From assembly GCA_016223025.1 (NCBI GenBank), contig JACRPU010000012.1, positions 1 to 64,000 on the forward strand: a stretch of DNA of 64,000 bases, written 5' to 3'. A model generated the notes under the pieces. It was not told where the DNA came from and searched no databases. It was given only the letters and a program-made list of their open reading frames with translations. The translations under genes were made by a program, and so were the position numbers. The stretch's first letter is position 1, and every line of letters starts with the position of its first letter. Positions 43,724-52,491 of this stretch are shown piece after piece. The stretch is from Nitrosomonadales bacterium (GTDB taxonomy: Bacteria > Pseudomonadota > Gammaproteobacteria > Burkholderiales > Gallionellaceae).

Positions 43724-44173
43724 CTAATGGCCGTGGTGGCTCTCGTCCAGCGGTTTCACGATGGCCGCAGCCTTCACCGTCGCTTTGCGCTTGTCGGCGA
43801 ATTGCACAACAAGGCTGAACGGGACGCTGTCGCCCGCCTTGAGCGGCTGTTTAAGGTCGAGCAGCATCACGTGGTTGCCTTCCGACCCGAGTTCGACCGT
43901 CTTGCCTGCCGGTAGCGCCAGCGATTCGATGGGGCGCATTTTCATGACACCTTTATCGTGCGTCATGCTGTGCATCTCGACGGCGCCCGCTGCCGCGCTG
44001 GAAACCTTCAGCAGTTGCGCATCCTTCCGGCTGGTGACGAAAAACCGCAGCACGGCGCCGGACTGGCCCGGCACGGTGGCGCGCGTCCATGCATCGCTTA
44101 CCGCCACATCCCCAGCCCACGCTTGCGCCGCGCACAACAGCGCGGCAACCCCTGCCCAGATAACCTTGCCCAT
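43724..44173 (-). CDS. Periplasmic copper chaperone PCu(A)C
   Basis: PCuAC proteins bind Cu(I) in the periplasm and help build the CuA site of cytochrome oxidase. The 149-residue product has a signal peptide (AGVAALLCAAQAWAG), DAWTRATVPGQSGAV and the ligands in VEMHSMTHDKGVMKMRP and GNHVMLLDLKQPL. A His-rich tail (ESHHGH) may add copper affinity. It lies downstream of an OprC-like copper receptor, suggesting a copper uptake and delivery unit. Confidence 0.92.
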   Translation of the reverse strand: MGKVIWAGVAALLCAAQAWAGDVAVSDAWTRATVPGQSGAVLRFFVTSRKDAQLLKVSSAAAGAVEMHSMTHDKGVMKMRPIESLALPAGKTVELGSEGNHVMLLDLKQPLKAGDSVPFSLVVQFADKRKATVKAAAIVKPLDESHHGH

Positions 44174-44254
44174 ATTTCCCCCTCTTCAATAAGCAAACGC
44201 GCCACACTTTCCGGTGTGGCGCGCCATTCCTTTTCCGCCCCAACAATCAGGTCA

Positions 44255-46546
44255 TCAAAACTTAACGGTTGCACCGGCGTATATCGAACGGCCCATGCCG
44301 GGAACCGGTATTCCATAAGGTGCATTGGTGCCATTTGACGACATGGTTGACCCTTGGCCAATATACGCACCACCCAGCGGCGGATTATAGAACCTGTCGA
44401 AAACATTCTCTATGCCGACATCAAACCGGACCTGTTTCCATTCGTAGCTGCTGCGAAGGTTGAGCAAACCGTAACCTGCGGTCTTCATCTCGTTGCGAAC
44501 CTGCGACACGTCTTTCTTGGCATCAACCAGCAGCCCTTCAACCGTATTGGTCCAGTTGCCCAGGCGTTGCTCGACCGTCAATTTGGCATTCAGCGGCATG
44601 ATGTTGTAAAGATGGTCGCCCGTCGTCTCGTTTTTGCCGTTGACATAGCCCACCACGCCCTTTGCCGTGAAGTTACCGAAATCGCCGGTTTTTGCCAGCG
44701 GGAAATGGCCGGAAACATCCATACCGTAGAGGCGGGCGGACTGATTGACAAACCTGAGAGAAACAAACTGTGTCGTAGTGGTACTGTTCGGCGCTGCCTT
44801 GACACAAGCCGTGTTTGCAGCGCTGCACCGCTCGGTATCGACGTAATCCTGAACGTGAGTGTAGTAAGGCGTGATTTTCAAACCCCATTGTTCCTGGGCG
44901 GCATCATGCCAATCAGCGGTTACGCTGAGGGTATGCGCCACTTCTGGTTTCAGGTTGAGATTTCCGACATACGCGTTGCCATCGTTGACAAGAGCATTCA
45001 TTGCCATCGCCATCCCGCCCGTTGACCAAGTGTAACGCTCGTAAAGATTGGGGGAACGGGTTTTTTGGGCGAAGCCAAACTCGAAGGCCTTGCGGTCATC
45101 TGGCGTATAACGCCCCAGCGCGGTCAAGTCCCAGTTGTGATCGGTACGGCTGCGGTTAGCCGCATTAAAAGCAGCCGCATCGGCAGCATAAGTAGCTCCG
45201 GTGTTATAACCCTGCACCGTGCCGGTATTCGCCTTGACCGTATCGCTGCGCACCCCCAACTGGCTGACCCATTGCGGGTTCCAGCGCGCTTCCCACTCGC
45301 CAAAAAAGTCGAGGCGGTCACGCTCGCCGTTATTGATGTTCCAGAATGTATTCGGCCCCATTCCCCCACCCGAAGGAGCCCACCAGTCATTCAGCCGGTA
45401 ACGCTGATATTCGCCCCCCACCCTGAGAATGTCGCGTTCCGTAAGCAGGATGTCTGCCTTGGCCAGCGCGCCCGTGGTCTTGCCTTCCGTATCCATCGGC
45501 ATTCCGGCGGCGCAGGTGCCTGCGGGGTCGCCGCTGAACCGGATGGGCGAGCAGGGCATGCCGATGACTCCACCAACCGTGGACAAGCTGCCATACCAGT
45601 ACTGCTTGTCGTTGAAGAAGTCCATCTTGTGCCGCGTGTTTTCGTCATAGACGCGCGCTTCCAGAATCCCCCACCGGTATTGCCCCGCATAACGAAGATT
45701 GACCTGCCTGCTGTCGTTGCCGGTCATGTCCATGTTTTGGTTCGGAAAGCCCTGGTACGGAATGTCCTGCCACCCCAGTTTCAATTCGGCCAGATGGTTC
45801 TCGTGGCGCAACGCAAAACCGAGCGCATGATTCGTGGTTTTATAGGCGGAGGAGCCAACCTCGTCGAGCGGCAGGGTATGCGTTCCGTGGCTGGTTGCCG
45901 CAGATGCCTTGAAATTACTCGCTGCATCGTAATTGTCAGACTTGGCGGTTGATCCGCTATAGGTCATGCTTAATTGTTCGCCCGCGATTGTGGCCGAAAG
46001 ATTGCCACCCCGCGCATTGCCGTTGCTGCGGTAGAAAAAACCGGTCCGCCCCTTGAGCAAAGTCTTGCCGTCGGCGGAAAACTCCGGCGCGGCAGAATCC
46101 ACCTGGATCGTCCCGCCGATGCTGTCGCCGCCCACACTCACCGGCGTGATACCGGCAAACACTTTGATGCTTCCAATGTTGGTCGGATCAATATAGGAAA
46201 GCGGCGGGTTCATGTGGTTCGCACAGGAGGAGACCAAGTCCATGCCGTCCACCTTTACGCGCACGCGATCATCCGCCAGCCCATGCACCACGGGCAGGCT
46301 GGAAACACCCCCGGCACCGGAAATGCTGACACCGGGCTGACCGTCCAGCAGTTTTGCCGAATCGCTGGTGGAAGCGCGCTGGCGGGCAATGCCGGTTTCG
46401 CCCAAGGCCGAATCGCTCAAGGTGGGTAACGGTTGAACTTTTTTCCCGACTACCTCGACTTCTGGCAAAGTCGCTTCAGTAGTTTCGGCGGCATGGGCCT
46501 GAAAAGACAAGGCCAATACCGCCAGCAGCACTTTGTTTAACTGCAT
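44255..46546 (-). CDS. TonB-dependent copper receptor, OprC/NosA type
   Basis: This 763-residue outer membrane receptor has a signal peptide (NKVLLAVLALSFQAHA), a TonB-box-like N-terminus (TLPEVEVVG), a plug domain (LLDGQPGVSISGAGGVSSLP) and a beta-barrel ending in a C-terminal aromatic (YAGATVKF). The plug carries DLVSSCANHMNPPLSYIDPT, whose CxxxM pair matches the copper-binding site of OprC. The ATG at 46546 follows CAGGAGAGTGCC. With the PCuAC gene it suggests copper acquisition for oxidases or nitrous oxide reductase. Confidence 0.9.
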   Translation of the reverse strand: MQLNKVLLAVLALSFQAHAAETTEATLPEVEVVGKKVQPLPTLSDSALGETGIARQRASTSDSAKLLDGQPGVSISGAGGVSSLPVVHGLADDRVRVKVDGMDLVSSCANHMNPPLSYIDPTNIGSIKVFAGITPVSVGGDSIGGTIQVDSAAPEFSADGKTLLKGRTGFFYRSNGNARGGNLSATIAGEQLSMTYSGSTAKSDNYDAASNFKASAATSHGTHTLPLDEVGSSAYKTTNHALGFALRHENHLAELKLGWQDIPYQGFPNQNMDMTGNDSRQVNLRYAGQYRWGILEARVYDENTRHKMDFFNDKQYWYGSLSTVGGVIGMPCSPIRFSGDPAGTCAAGMPMDTEGKTTGALAKADILLTERDILRVGGEYQRYRLNDWWAPSGGGMGPNTFWNINNGERDRLDFFGEWEARWNPQWVSQLGVRSDTVKANTGTVQGYNTGATYAADAAAFNAANRSRTDHNWDLTALGRYTPDDRKAFEFGFAQKTRSPNLYERYTWSTGGMAMAMNALVNDGNAYVGNLNLKPEVAHTLSVTADWHDAAQEQWGLKITPYYTHVQDYVDTERCSAANTACVKAAPNSTTTTQFVSLRFVNQSARLYGMDVSGHFPLAKTGDFGNFTAKGVVGYVNGKNETTGDHLYNIMPLNAKLTVEQRLGNWTNTVEGLLVDAKKDVSQVRNEMKTAGYGLLNLRSSYEWKQVRFDVGIENVFDRFYNPPLGGAYIGQGSTMSSNGTNAPYGIPVPGMGRSIYAGATVKF

Positions 46547-47034
46547 GGCACTCTCCTGATAGTTTTGTTTTTCCGGTAATAAGCGCCAAGCCGGAGAACG
46601 GGCAACCAGCGCCCAGGGGAGGAAAGCTTTTTTGGGAAAACCGCGCTGCCTGCCTGGCGGGGCGTAATGTAAATCTTTCCAGCCAGACTGAGAATGCGGC
46701 ATATTGCCGCGCGACAAAATGCCGCACCAAGGTGTGGCCTTTTGCGGTGAAGGCTAATATCCGCGCAGCGGATGTTATGCCGGAGCCACAAAATGCCGCA
46801 GGGCGATGCCAGGCGACATAATCGCGGTGAAGGTTGCCGGAGCCATATGCCATTGCTAAACTTTTGGAGTGCGGCGGGTGTCAACTCCGCATCCGGCATG
46901 CCGGATAGCGGATTGCCTACCTTTGGTGCTAGCCGCCGCTTCAGAAAGCGGGGGCAAACTCCCGCACTCCAAAGCAAATTCACAATTCACCAAATTCACT
47001 TGATACCGCGAGACAAGTGTTTTAAGGTTGCAGG
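46547..47034. repeat. Repeat-containing region between the copper receptor and FapA-like gene
   Basis: At 46861-46976 TTTGGAGTGCGGCGGG and CCCGCACTCCAAAG form the ends of a large palindrome. It contains GCATCCGGCATGCCGGATAG, related to 43617-43660. The stretch 46700-46860 has two imperfect direct repeats containing GCGGTGAAGG and GCCGGAGCCA. No coding sequence or riboswitch was recognised. Confidence 0.65.
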
Positions 47035-49002
47035 ATGGTTTCCACATTTCCCATAGGCGGCGTCGCCGACATCAAGGAGGGCGAAATCCTTCTTCCGGTT
47101 TATGTCACCCTGCGATCGGAAGGAGTTTTCATCAACATTTCCGGCCTTCCGCCAGAAGACGGGCTCAAGCTGTTTGTCGAGCGCCTGTTCGCCAACGGAA
47201 GCCGCTTCGAGGGGCTGGATTACTCCTGCCTCATGCGCCTGCTTTACGGTACCGGCGCTATGGCACCTGCCAGCATGGGCGTCGCCGAAGCCAGGGTCGC
47301 AGACGGCATCGTGCGGTTTCCGCCGCAACGCCGGGCGCTGTACAAAGGCGTAAAAATCATCGGCGGCGGGGCGCGGGCGGAGTACCTGTTCGAGCCGGTT
47401 GCCATCGAGGTCGCCGCCGACGAACCGGTGTACGGCGAGCCGGGTGAGAATGGCGCGAGGCCCATCACCGGCTACACGCGCAAGACCAGCTTGCAGCCAG
47501 GCAGACTGAACTTCGACGAGTTTGTCGCCGACATGTGGCTCAAGGGGGTGCGCTTCGGCATTGATGCCGAACCCGTGCGCCAGGCCATCGCGAGCGGCGA
47601 AACCACCCGCATGGATATCGCGTTCCAGCGCGAACCGACAAGCGGCGCAGATGCCGAAATCCAGGAAGAATCGGACGCCCTGCGCCGGGATAACTCTCCC
47701 AGAATCATGCTGGACGGCAAGGCCGACCTGCGCCGCTTCAAGAACCGCTTTCCGCAGATCGCGAAAGACCTGCCCCTGCTGCGGAAAATTCCGCGCGCGC
47801 TGGGCGAGCCGGGCTTCCGGGTGACCGGGCAAATCATCGAACCGCCGCTGCCGGCAGACCTGGATCTGCAAGCGCTTGCCGGCCCCGGCACCCGCATCGA
47901 GCGCAGGGGATCCGGTGAGGTCATCGTGGCAAACATGGACGGCTTTCTCGCCTTCGACACCCGCTCCAACCATATTGCGGTGACCGAGAAGGTCGAAGAC
48001 CGGGGAGGGATCAGCATCCGGACCACCGGCGATCTTTCGCTTGCCGTGGATGACTTCGTGGAACACGGCGAGGTGCAGGAGTGGCGCGTGGTCGAGGGCA
48101 AGCACATGACTTTCCTGGCCGGCGTGTTCGGCACCGTCATATCCGACAACGGCGACATCCTGCTCAAGAGCACCCTGTCCGGCGGGCGGGCGCAAAGCAA
48201 CGGAGGCAATATCACCGTCCGTGGCCGCGCGTACAATGCTGGCCTGGAAGCGCGGGACGGCAACATCACCGTGCCGCTCGCCGAAAGCTGCACGATCATC
48301 GGCAAAACCGTCTCCATCGAGCGCGCGGTGAACTGCGAAATCGTTGCGGAAGAATTGCGGATCGGGGAGGCGGAGGGTTGCGCCATCGCGGGGAAAACCG
48401 TGCGGATCGCATCCTCGTGCGCGCGCAAAGGCAAAGAGACGGTCATCACCCTGCTGGCGCCGGACTTTTCCGATTATGACCGGCAAATCGCCCTGATAAA
48501 AAAGAGCCTGACTGAAACCGGGAAAGCCATTCAGGCCAAATCGGAGGAAATCCGCATCGCCTCATCCGAACCCGAGTTCGCCAAATGCCTTGCCGCCACC
48601 GCCGCCATCCAGTCGGGCGCGATCAAGCTGACGGCGGCGCAACAGTCGGGCTGGCAACAGATGGCCGCGCGCTTCGCGCGCGCGTCCCAGGCGCTGGCGG
48701 CGCTGCATGCGGAAAAAACTGAGCTGGAGGAAAACCGTCTGGCGTCGGAACAGGAGATCGAGCGCATTTCCCGGCAACGCGAAAGCAGCGCGACCGAAGT
48801 GCTGTGCGAAATCGGAAAGATCTGCGGAGATACGATCGTGCGGAAACTGCATTCCAGTCCGGGAGTGTCCGCTTTCCACGGCTTGCCCGGCCACGAACTC
48901 AGGGTCAGGCTGCGCAATCTCGGCGCGCCGCACGAGCGCATCTTTTCGGAAGACGAAGGCAGCGTGAACTGGCATTGCCGCGCTCCGCAGCAATCGGCCT
49001 GA
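47035..49002 (+). CDS. FapA (DUF342) family protein
   Basis: The 655-residue protein belongs to the FapA/DUF342 family: a beta-helix core with repeated GxI/V motifs (DGFLAFDTRSNHIAVTEKV, RTTGDLSLAVDDFVEHGEV, GNITVRGRAYNAGLEARDGN) followed by a coiled-coil part (EKTELEENRLASEQEIERIS). FapA proteins have been linked to flagellar assembly and polymer tethering, but the role is uncertain. No flagellar gene is nearby. It ends 2 bases before regB, so the pair may share a transcript. Confidence 0.78.
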   Translation: MVSTFPIGGVADIKEGEILLPVYVTLRSEGVFINISGLPPEDGLKLFVERLFANGSRFEGLDYSCLMRLLYGTGAMAPASMGVAEARVADGIVRFPPQRRALYKGVKIIGGGARAEYLFEPVAIEVAADEPVYGEPGENGARPITGYTRKTSLQPGRLNFDEFVADMWLKGVRFGIDAEPVRQAIASGETTRMDIAFQREPTSGADAEIQEESDALRRDNSPRIMLDGKADLRRFKNRFPQIAKDLPLLRKIPRALGEPGFRVTGQIIEPPLPADLDLQALAGPGTRIERRGSGEVIVANMDGFLAFDTRSNHIAVTEKVEDRGGISIRTTGDLSLAVDDFVEHGEVQEWRVVEGKHMTFLAGVFGTVISDNGDILLKSTLSGGRAQSNGGNITVRGRAYNAGLEARDGNITVPLAESCTIIGKTVSIERAVNCEIVAEELRIGEAEGCAIAGKTVRIASSCARKGKETVITLLAPDFSDYDRQIALIKKSLTETGKAIQAKSEEIRIASSEPEFAKCLAATAAIQSGAIKLTAAQQSGWQQMAARFARASQALAALHAEKTELEENRLASEQEIERISRQRESSATEVLCEIGKICGDTIVRKLHSSPGVSAFHGLPGHELRVRLRNLGAPHERIFSEDEGSVNWHCRAPQQSA

Positions 49003-49004
49003 TT

Positions 49005-50285
49005 ATGCCCTCCCCCGCCCTCACCGCCCAAACCGGACACAGCCATCTGCGCCGCCTGGTGCTGCTGCGCGTCATCGCCGTGGCGGGCCAATGCGCCGTG
49101 CTGGCTCTGGCGTACCGCTTCCTCGACATGCATTTGGCCTGGCTGCCGATGCTCGCCGCCATCGCCGCGCTGGCGGGGCTGAACCTGCTCACGTGGTGGC
49201 GGCTGCGCGCCGACCGCCCGGTTTCCAACCTCGAACTGTTCGCGCAGTTGTGCGCCGACGTGCTGGCGCTTTCGGTGCTGCTCTACTACGGCGGCGGCTC
49301 GACCAACCCGTTTATCTCGCTGTTCCTGCTGCCGCTGGTGATCGCCGCCGCCACGCTGCCGCACGGTTACACCTGGGCCATGACGGGCATCACCACCGGC
49401 TGCTACACCCTGCTGATGAAATTCTACGTGCCGCTGCCAACCGGCAACGAGCACGAGGGAGCGCACCACGCCATGCCGCCGGACGACGCCTTCAACATGC
49501 ATGTTATCGGCATGTGGCTGGGCTTCGTTATCAGCGCGGTGGTGGTGGCGTATTTCGTGGTCAAGATGGCGCATGCGGTGCGCAACCGCGATGAAACCCT
49601 GGCCAGGATACGCGAGGAAACCCTGCGCAACGAGCGCATCGTGGCGCTCGGCACCCAGGCGGCGGGCGCCGCGCACGAGATGGGCACGCCGCTTTCCACC
49701 CTCTCGGTCATCATCGGCGAACTGAAGCGCGACAACGCTGTGCTGCCGGAATGGCGCGACAGCCTGACCACCCTCGATGAGCAGGTGCGCGCGTGCAAGC
49801 GCATCCTCGACAAACTGCTGGCCAACGCGCAGGACGCTGACACGCAAGCCACGCAGCCGCTGGACCAGTTCCTGGCCGCCACCCTGGATGAATGGCAGTT
49901 GCTGCGCCCCGCCGTGCATTGCCGCTACCGCTCGTCGGGCGCGCACCCGGCGCCGCAGTTGCGCGTGGATCCGGCGCTGCGCGCCGCCCTGCTGAACCTG
50001 CTCAACAACGCCGCCGATGCTTCCCCGGACGAGATTGATGTCCACGCGCACTGGGACACCCGGCACTTCACGCTGGAAATCCACGACCACGGGCAGGGGC
50101 TGACGCCCGAGGCCGCCGCCCGCGCCGGCTCGGCGTTTTTCACCACCAAGCAGGAAGGGCGCGGGCTCGGGCTGTTCCTCGCCAATGCCACGGTGGAACG
50201 GATGGGCGGCAAGGTGCGCCTGTTCAACCGCGAAGGCGGCGGCGCCACCACCGAAATCGTTTTGCCGCTGGAGCAACGACCATGA
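49005..50285 (+). CDS. regB: Redox-sensing histidine kinase RegB/PrrB type
   Basis: RegB controls energy genes in response to the quinone pool and oxygen. The 426-residue product has six membrane segments, the ubiquinone-binding motif GGGSTNPFISLFLLP, the phosphoacceptor His224 in GAAHEMGTPLSTLSVII, and Cys264, exactly 40 residues later, as in the redox-active Cys265 relative to His225 of Rhodobacter RegB. The kinase domain shows NLLNNAADASP, DHGQGL and GRGLGLFLANA. The start at 49005 follows the FapA-like gene; regA overlaps by 4 bases. Confidence 0.95.
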   Translation: MPSPALTAQTGHSHLRRLVLLRVIAVAGQCAVLALAYRFLDMHLAWLPMLAAIAALAGLNLLTWWRLRADRPVSNLELFAQLCADVLALSVLLYYGGGSTNPFISLFLLPLVIAAATLPHGYTWAMTGITTGCYTLLMKFYVPLPTGNEHEGAHHAMPPDDAFNMHVIGMWLGFVISAVVVAYFVVKMAHAVRNRDETLARIREETLRNERIVALGTQAAGAAHEMGTPLSTLSVIIGELKRDNAVLPEWRDSLTTLDEQVRACKRILDKLLANAQDADTQATQPLDQFLAATLDEWQLLRPAVHCRYRSSGAHPAPQLRVDPALRAALLNLLNNAADASPDEIDVHAHWDTRHFTLEIHDHGQGLTPEAAARAGSAFFTTKQEGRGLGLFLANATVERMGGKVRLFNREGGGATTEIVLPLEQRP

Positions 50286-50827
50286 GCGCGATATACAACG
50301 AACAACCCTCGCTGTTGCTGGTGGACGACGACGCCACTTTCTGCGGCGTGCTGGGCCGGGCGCTGGAAAAGCGCGGCTACGCGGTGACCGTGGCGCATGG
50401 CGTGGAAGCTGCCACGCCGCTGGCGCAGGCCAGCCCGCCGGAATACGCGGTGGTGGACTTGAAGATGGATGGCGCCTCCGGGCTGGTGCTGGTCAAACTT
50501 CTGCACGAGCTCGATCCGGCCACGCGCATCGTGGTGCTGACCGGCTATGCCAGCATCGCCACCGCGGTGGAAGCCATCAAGCTGGGCGCGACGCAATACC
50601 TTTCCAAACCGGCCAACGCCGACGAGATCGTGGCGGCGTTCGGGCACCTTCCCAGCGTTGATACCCCGCTCAAAGAGCAAATCGCGACGGTGGAACGGCT
50701 GGAGTGGGAGCACATCAACCGCGTGTTACAGGAGAACCAGGGCAACATTTCCGCCACCGCGCGCGCGCTCAACATGCACCGCCGCACCCTGCAACGCAAA
50801 CTGGCCAAACGCCCGGCTGGCGGGTGA
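50282..50827 (+). CDS. regA: Response regulator RegA/PrrA/ActR type
   Basis: The 181-residue regulator has a receiver domain (LLLVDDDATFCGVLGRALEK, phosphoacceptor Asp59 in YAVVDLKMDGASGL, LTGYASIATAVEAIKLGA, YLSKPAN) and a Fis-type helix-turn-helix (ISATARALNMHRRTLQRKLA) nearly identical to RegA family output domains. It starts inside regB (ATGA). Likely targets include the adjacent redox operon and respiratory genes; no site was defined. Confidence 0.95.
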   Translation: MSAIYNEQPSLLLVDDDATFCGVLGRALEKRGYAVTVAHGVEAATPLAQASPPEYAVVDLKMDGASGLVLVKLLHELDPATRIVVLTGYASIATAVEAIKLGATQYLSKPANADEIVAAFGHLPSVDTPLKEQIATVERLEWEHINRVLQENQGNISATARALNMHRRTLQRKLAKRPAGG

Positions 50828-50910
50828 ATCCGGATAACTTGCACTTCAGATGCATTTTTACTAAAATTCCGCCCTCGCAACTTAACTATCAACCTCAACA
50901 GGAGTACCAC

Positions 50911-51168
50911 ATGTCCCAGCCCCATCTGCACCTGCAGGCCGATTCCCTCTACCATTTCGACGCGCGCGGCATCGCCAAACGTTTCCGCCACGCGGCCATT
51001 TTCGGGGCGCTGGATGCGCTGAACAGCGGCGAAACCATGCGCTTCGTCAACGACCACGATCCGCTGCCCCTGCTGGCGCAATTGCAGCAGCGCTACGGCG
51101 AGAAAGTCGCCATCCAGTACGTGGTGCGCGAGCCCGGCCAGATCGTGATTGATTTCGCGCGCCAGTAA
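50911..51168 (+). CDS. DUF2249 domain protein
   Basis: This 85-residue protein matches the DUF2249 family (LYHFDARGIAKRFRHAAIFG, GETMRFVNDHDPLPLLAQLQ), often found beside NO-related and hemerythrin genes; the fold resembles TusA-like proteins. A clear AACAGGAGTACCAC precedes the ATG. It is the first gene of the operon downstream of regA, and 83 bases separate them. Confidence 0.85.
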   Translation: MSQPHLHLQADSLYHFDARGIAKRFRHAAIFGALDALNSGETMRFVNDHDPLPLLAQLQQRYGEKVAIQYVVREPGQIVIDFARQ

Positions 51169-51179
51169 ACCGGGTTCTC

Positions 51180-51788
51180 ATGTCGCACCCCGTCTTCTTT
51201 GATTCGGTACGCACGATCACGCTGCACGACCCGCTGGCCGAACTGCTGGGTGCCAGCCCGGACGGCATGCTGGAATACCGCTTCACCGATGCCGTCAAAC
51301 TGGCGGGGCATTCGTGCCCCACGGTGGCCGGCGCCTATCTGATGACGCTCAAGGCGCTGGCGGCGCTGTACGGTCAGGATACCCCGGTTCGCGGCGGCCT
51401 CCGCGTGTCGTTTCGCGACAAACAGGACAGCGGGGTGACCGGCGTGATCGCCAACGTGGTCAGCCAGATCACCGGCGCTGCCGGGGATGGCGGCTTCAAG
51501 GGACTGGCGGGTAAATTCAAGCGCAACGGGCTGCTGTCCTTCAATGCCGGGATCGAGGGTGTGATCCGCTTTGAACGGGCTGACCGGGCTGCGGCAGTGG
51601 AAACCGACTTCCATCCGGAACAGGTACCGCCCGACCGGGGCATGTCCGCGCTGCTGCAAGGGCTGCTCGGCCAGACCGCCCGCGCAGGGGATCAGGCCGC
51701 TTTTGCGGCGCTGTGGCAGGACAGGGTGCGGCGCATCCTGATTGACCACTTTGACGACCCCGCGCTGGTGACCGTCACGCGGCGATAA
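51180..51788 (+). CDS. FmdE-like protein
   Basis: The 202-residue protein has the GHSCPTVAGAYLMTLKAL motif similar to the FmdE (formylmethanofuran dehydrogenase subunit E-like) domain, where the His and Cys could bind metal. No zinc ribbon or methanofuran genes are present, so the name gives the fold only. It starts 11 bases after the DUF2249 gene. I infer a metal-binding redox helper. Confidence 0.68.
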   Translation: MSHPVFFDSVRTITLHDPLAELLGASPDGMLEYRFTDAVKLAGHSCPTVAGAYLMTLKALAALYGQDTPVRGGLRVSFRDKQDSGVTGVIANVVSQITGAAGDGGFKGLAGKFKRNGLLSFNAGIEGVIRFERADRAAAVETDFHPEQVPPDRGMSALLQGLLGQTARAGDQAAFAALWQDRVRRILIDHFDDPALVTVTRR

Positions 51789-51812
51789 TCCATCCAATAC
51801 GGAAAATTTACC

Positions 51813-52247
51813 ATGCAAACTATCTCCCAATACCTGTCCGCAGATCACCATCACTGCGACAACCTGTTCGCCGATGCGGAAGCCGCCGCATCGGCGAACG
51901 ACATTGCCGCCGCCCAGGCAAAGTTTGCCTCCTTCCGGCGGGAAATGCTGCAACACCTCGCCAAGGAAGAAAAAATCATGTTTCCCGCCTTCGAGCAGGC
52001 CACCGGCAGCAGCCGGGGTCCCACCAGCGTCATGCGCATGGAACACGAGCAGATGCGCGAACTGTTTGCGGAGATGCAGGCCGCGCTCGACGCAAAAGAT
52101 ACCGGCACCTACGCGGGATTGTCGGAAACCCTGCTGATCCTGATGCAACAGCACAACATGAAGGAAGAGCAGATGCTCTATCCGATGGCGGACCGCGCCC
52201 TGCGCGAACCCGACAGCCTCATCGGGCAAATGTCTGAAGTGAAGTGA
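51813..52247 (+). CDS. Hemerythrin domain protein
   Basis: This 144-residue protein contains the HHE pattern LSADHHHCDNLFADAE, HLAKEEKIMFPAFE, RMEHEQMRELFAEM and QHNMKEEQMLYPMAD, all ligands of a di-iron centre. In similar operons hemerythrins are linked to NO or O2 handling. It lies between the FmdE-like gene and a second DUF2249 gene. Confidence 0.9.
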   Translation: MQTISQYLSADHHHCDNLFADAEAAASANDIAAAQAKFASFRREMLQHLAKEEKIMFPAFEQATGSSRGPTSVMRMEHEQMRELFAEMQAALDAKDTGTYAGLSETLLILMQQHNMKEEQMLYPMADRALREPDSLIGQMSEVK

Positions 52248-52257
52248 TGCGCCGCCG

Positions 52258-52491
52258 ATGACGGAAAACTCTCCAGCCGCCGTGCGCGAACTCGACGCGC
52301 GCTACCTCGAACCGCCGGAGCCGATGATGCGGGCGCTCGCCGCCCTGGGCGCGCTGCGTCCGGGAGAAAAGCTGCGCCTGCTGCTGCACCGCGAACCTTT
52401 CCCGCTCTATCAAACGCTCGGCGAGCGCGGCTATACCCACCGCACCGCGCAACTGCCCGACGGCTGCTACGAAATCCTGATCTGGCGATGA
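52258..52491 (+). CDS. Second DUF2249 domain protein
   Basis: The 77-residue product (LDARYLEPPEPMMRALAALG, GEKLRLLLHREPFPLYQTLG, YEILIW) fits DUF2249 and is clearly different from the copy at 50911. Its stop overlaps the start of the next gene by 4 bases. Pairs of DUF2249 genes around a hemerythrin are a recurring theme in denitrifier genomes. Confidence 0.82.
   Translation: MTENSPAAVRELDARYLEPPEPMMRALAALGALRPGEKLRLLLHREPFPLYQTLGERGYTHRTAQLPDGCYEILIWR

Noticed and set aside
46996-48486. 496-codon antisense frame opposite the FapA-like gene
   Set aside because: Shadow of a GC-rich gene; no recognisable motif, no ribosome binding site, and the + strand protein has clear family features.
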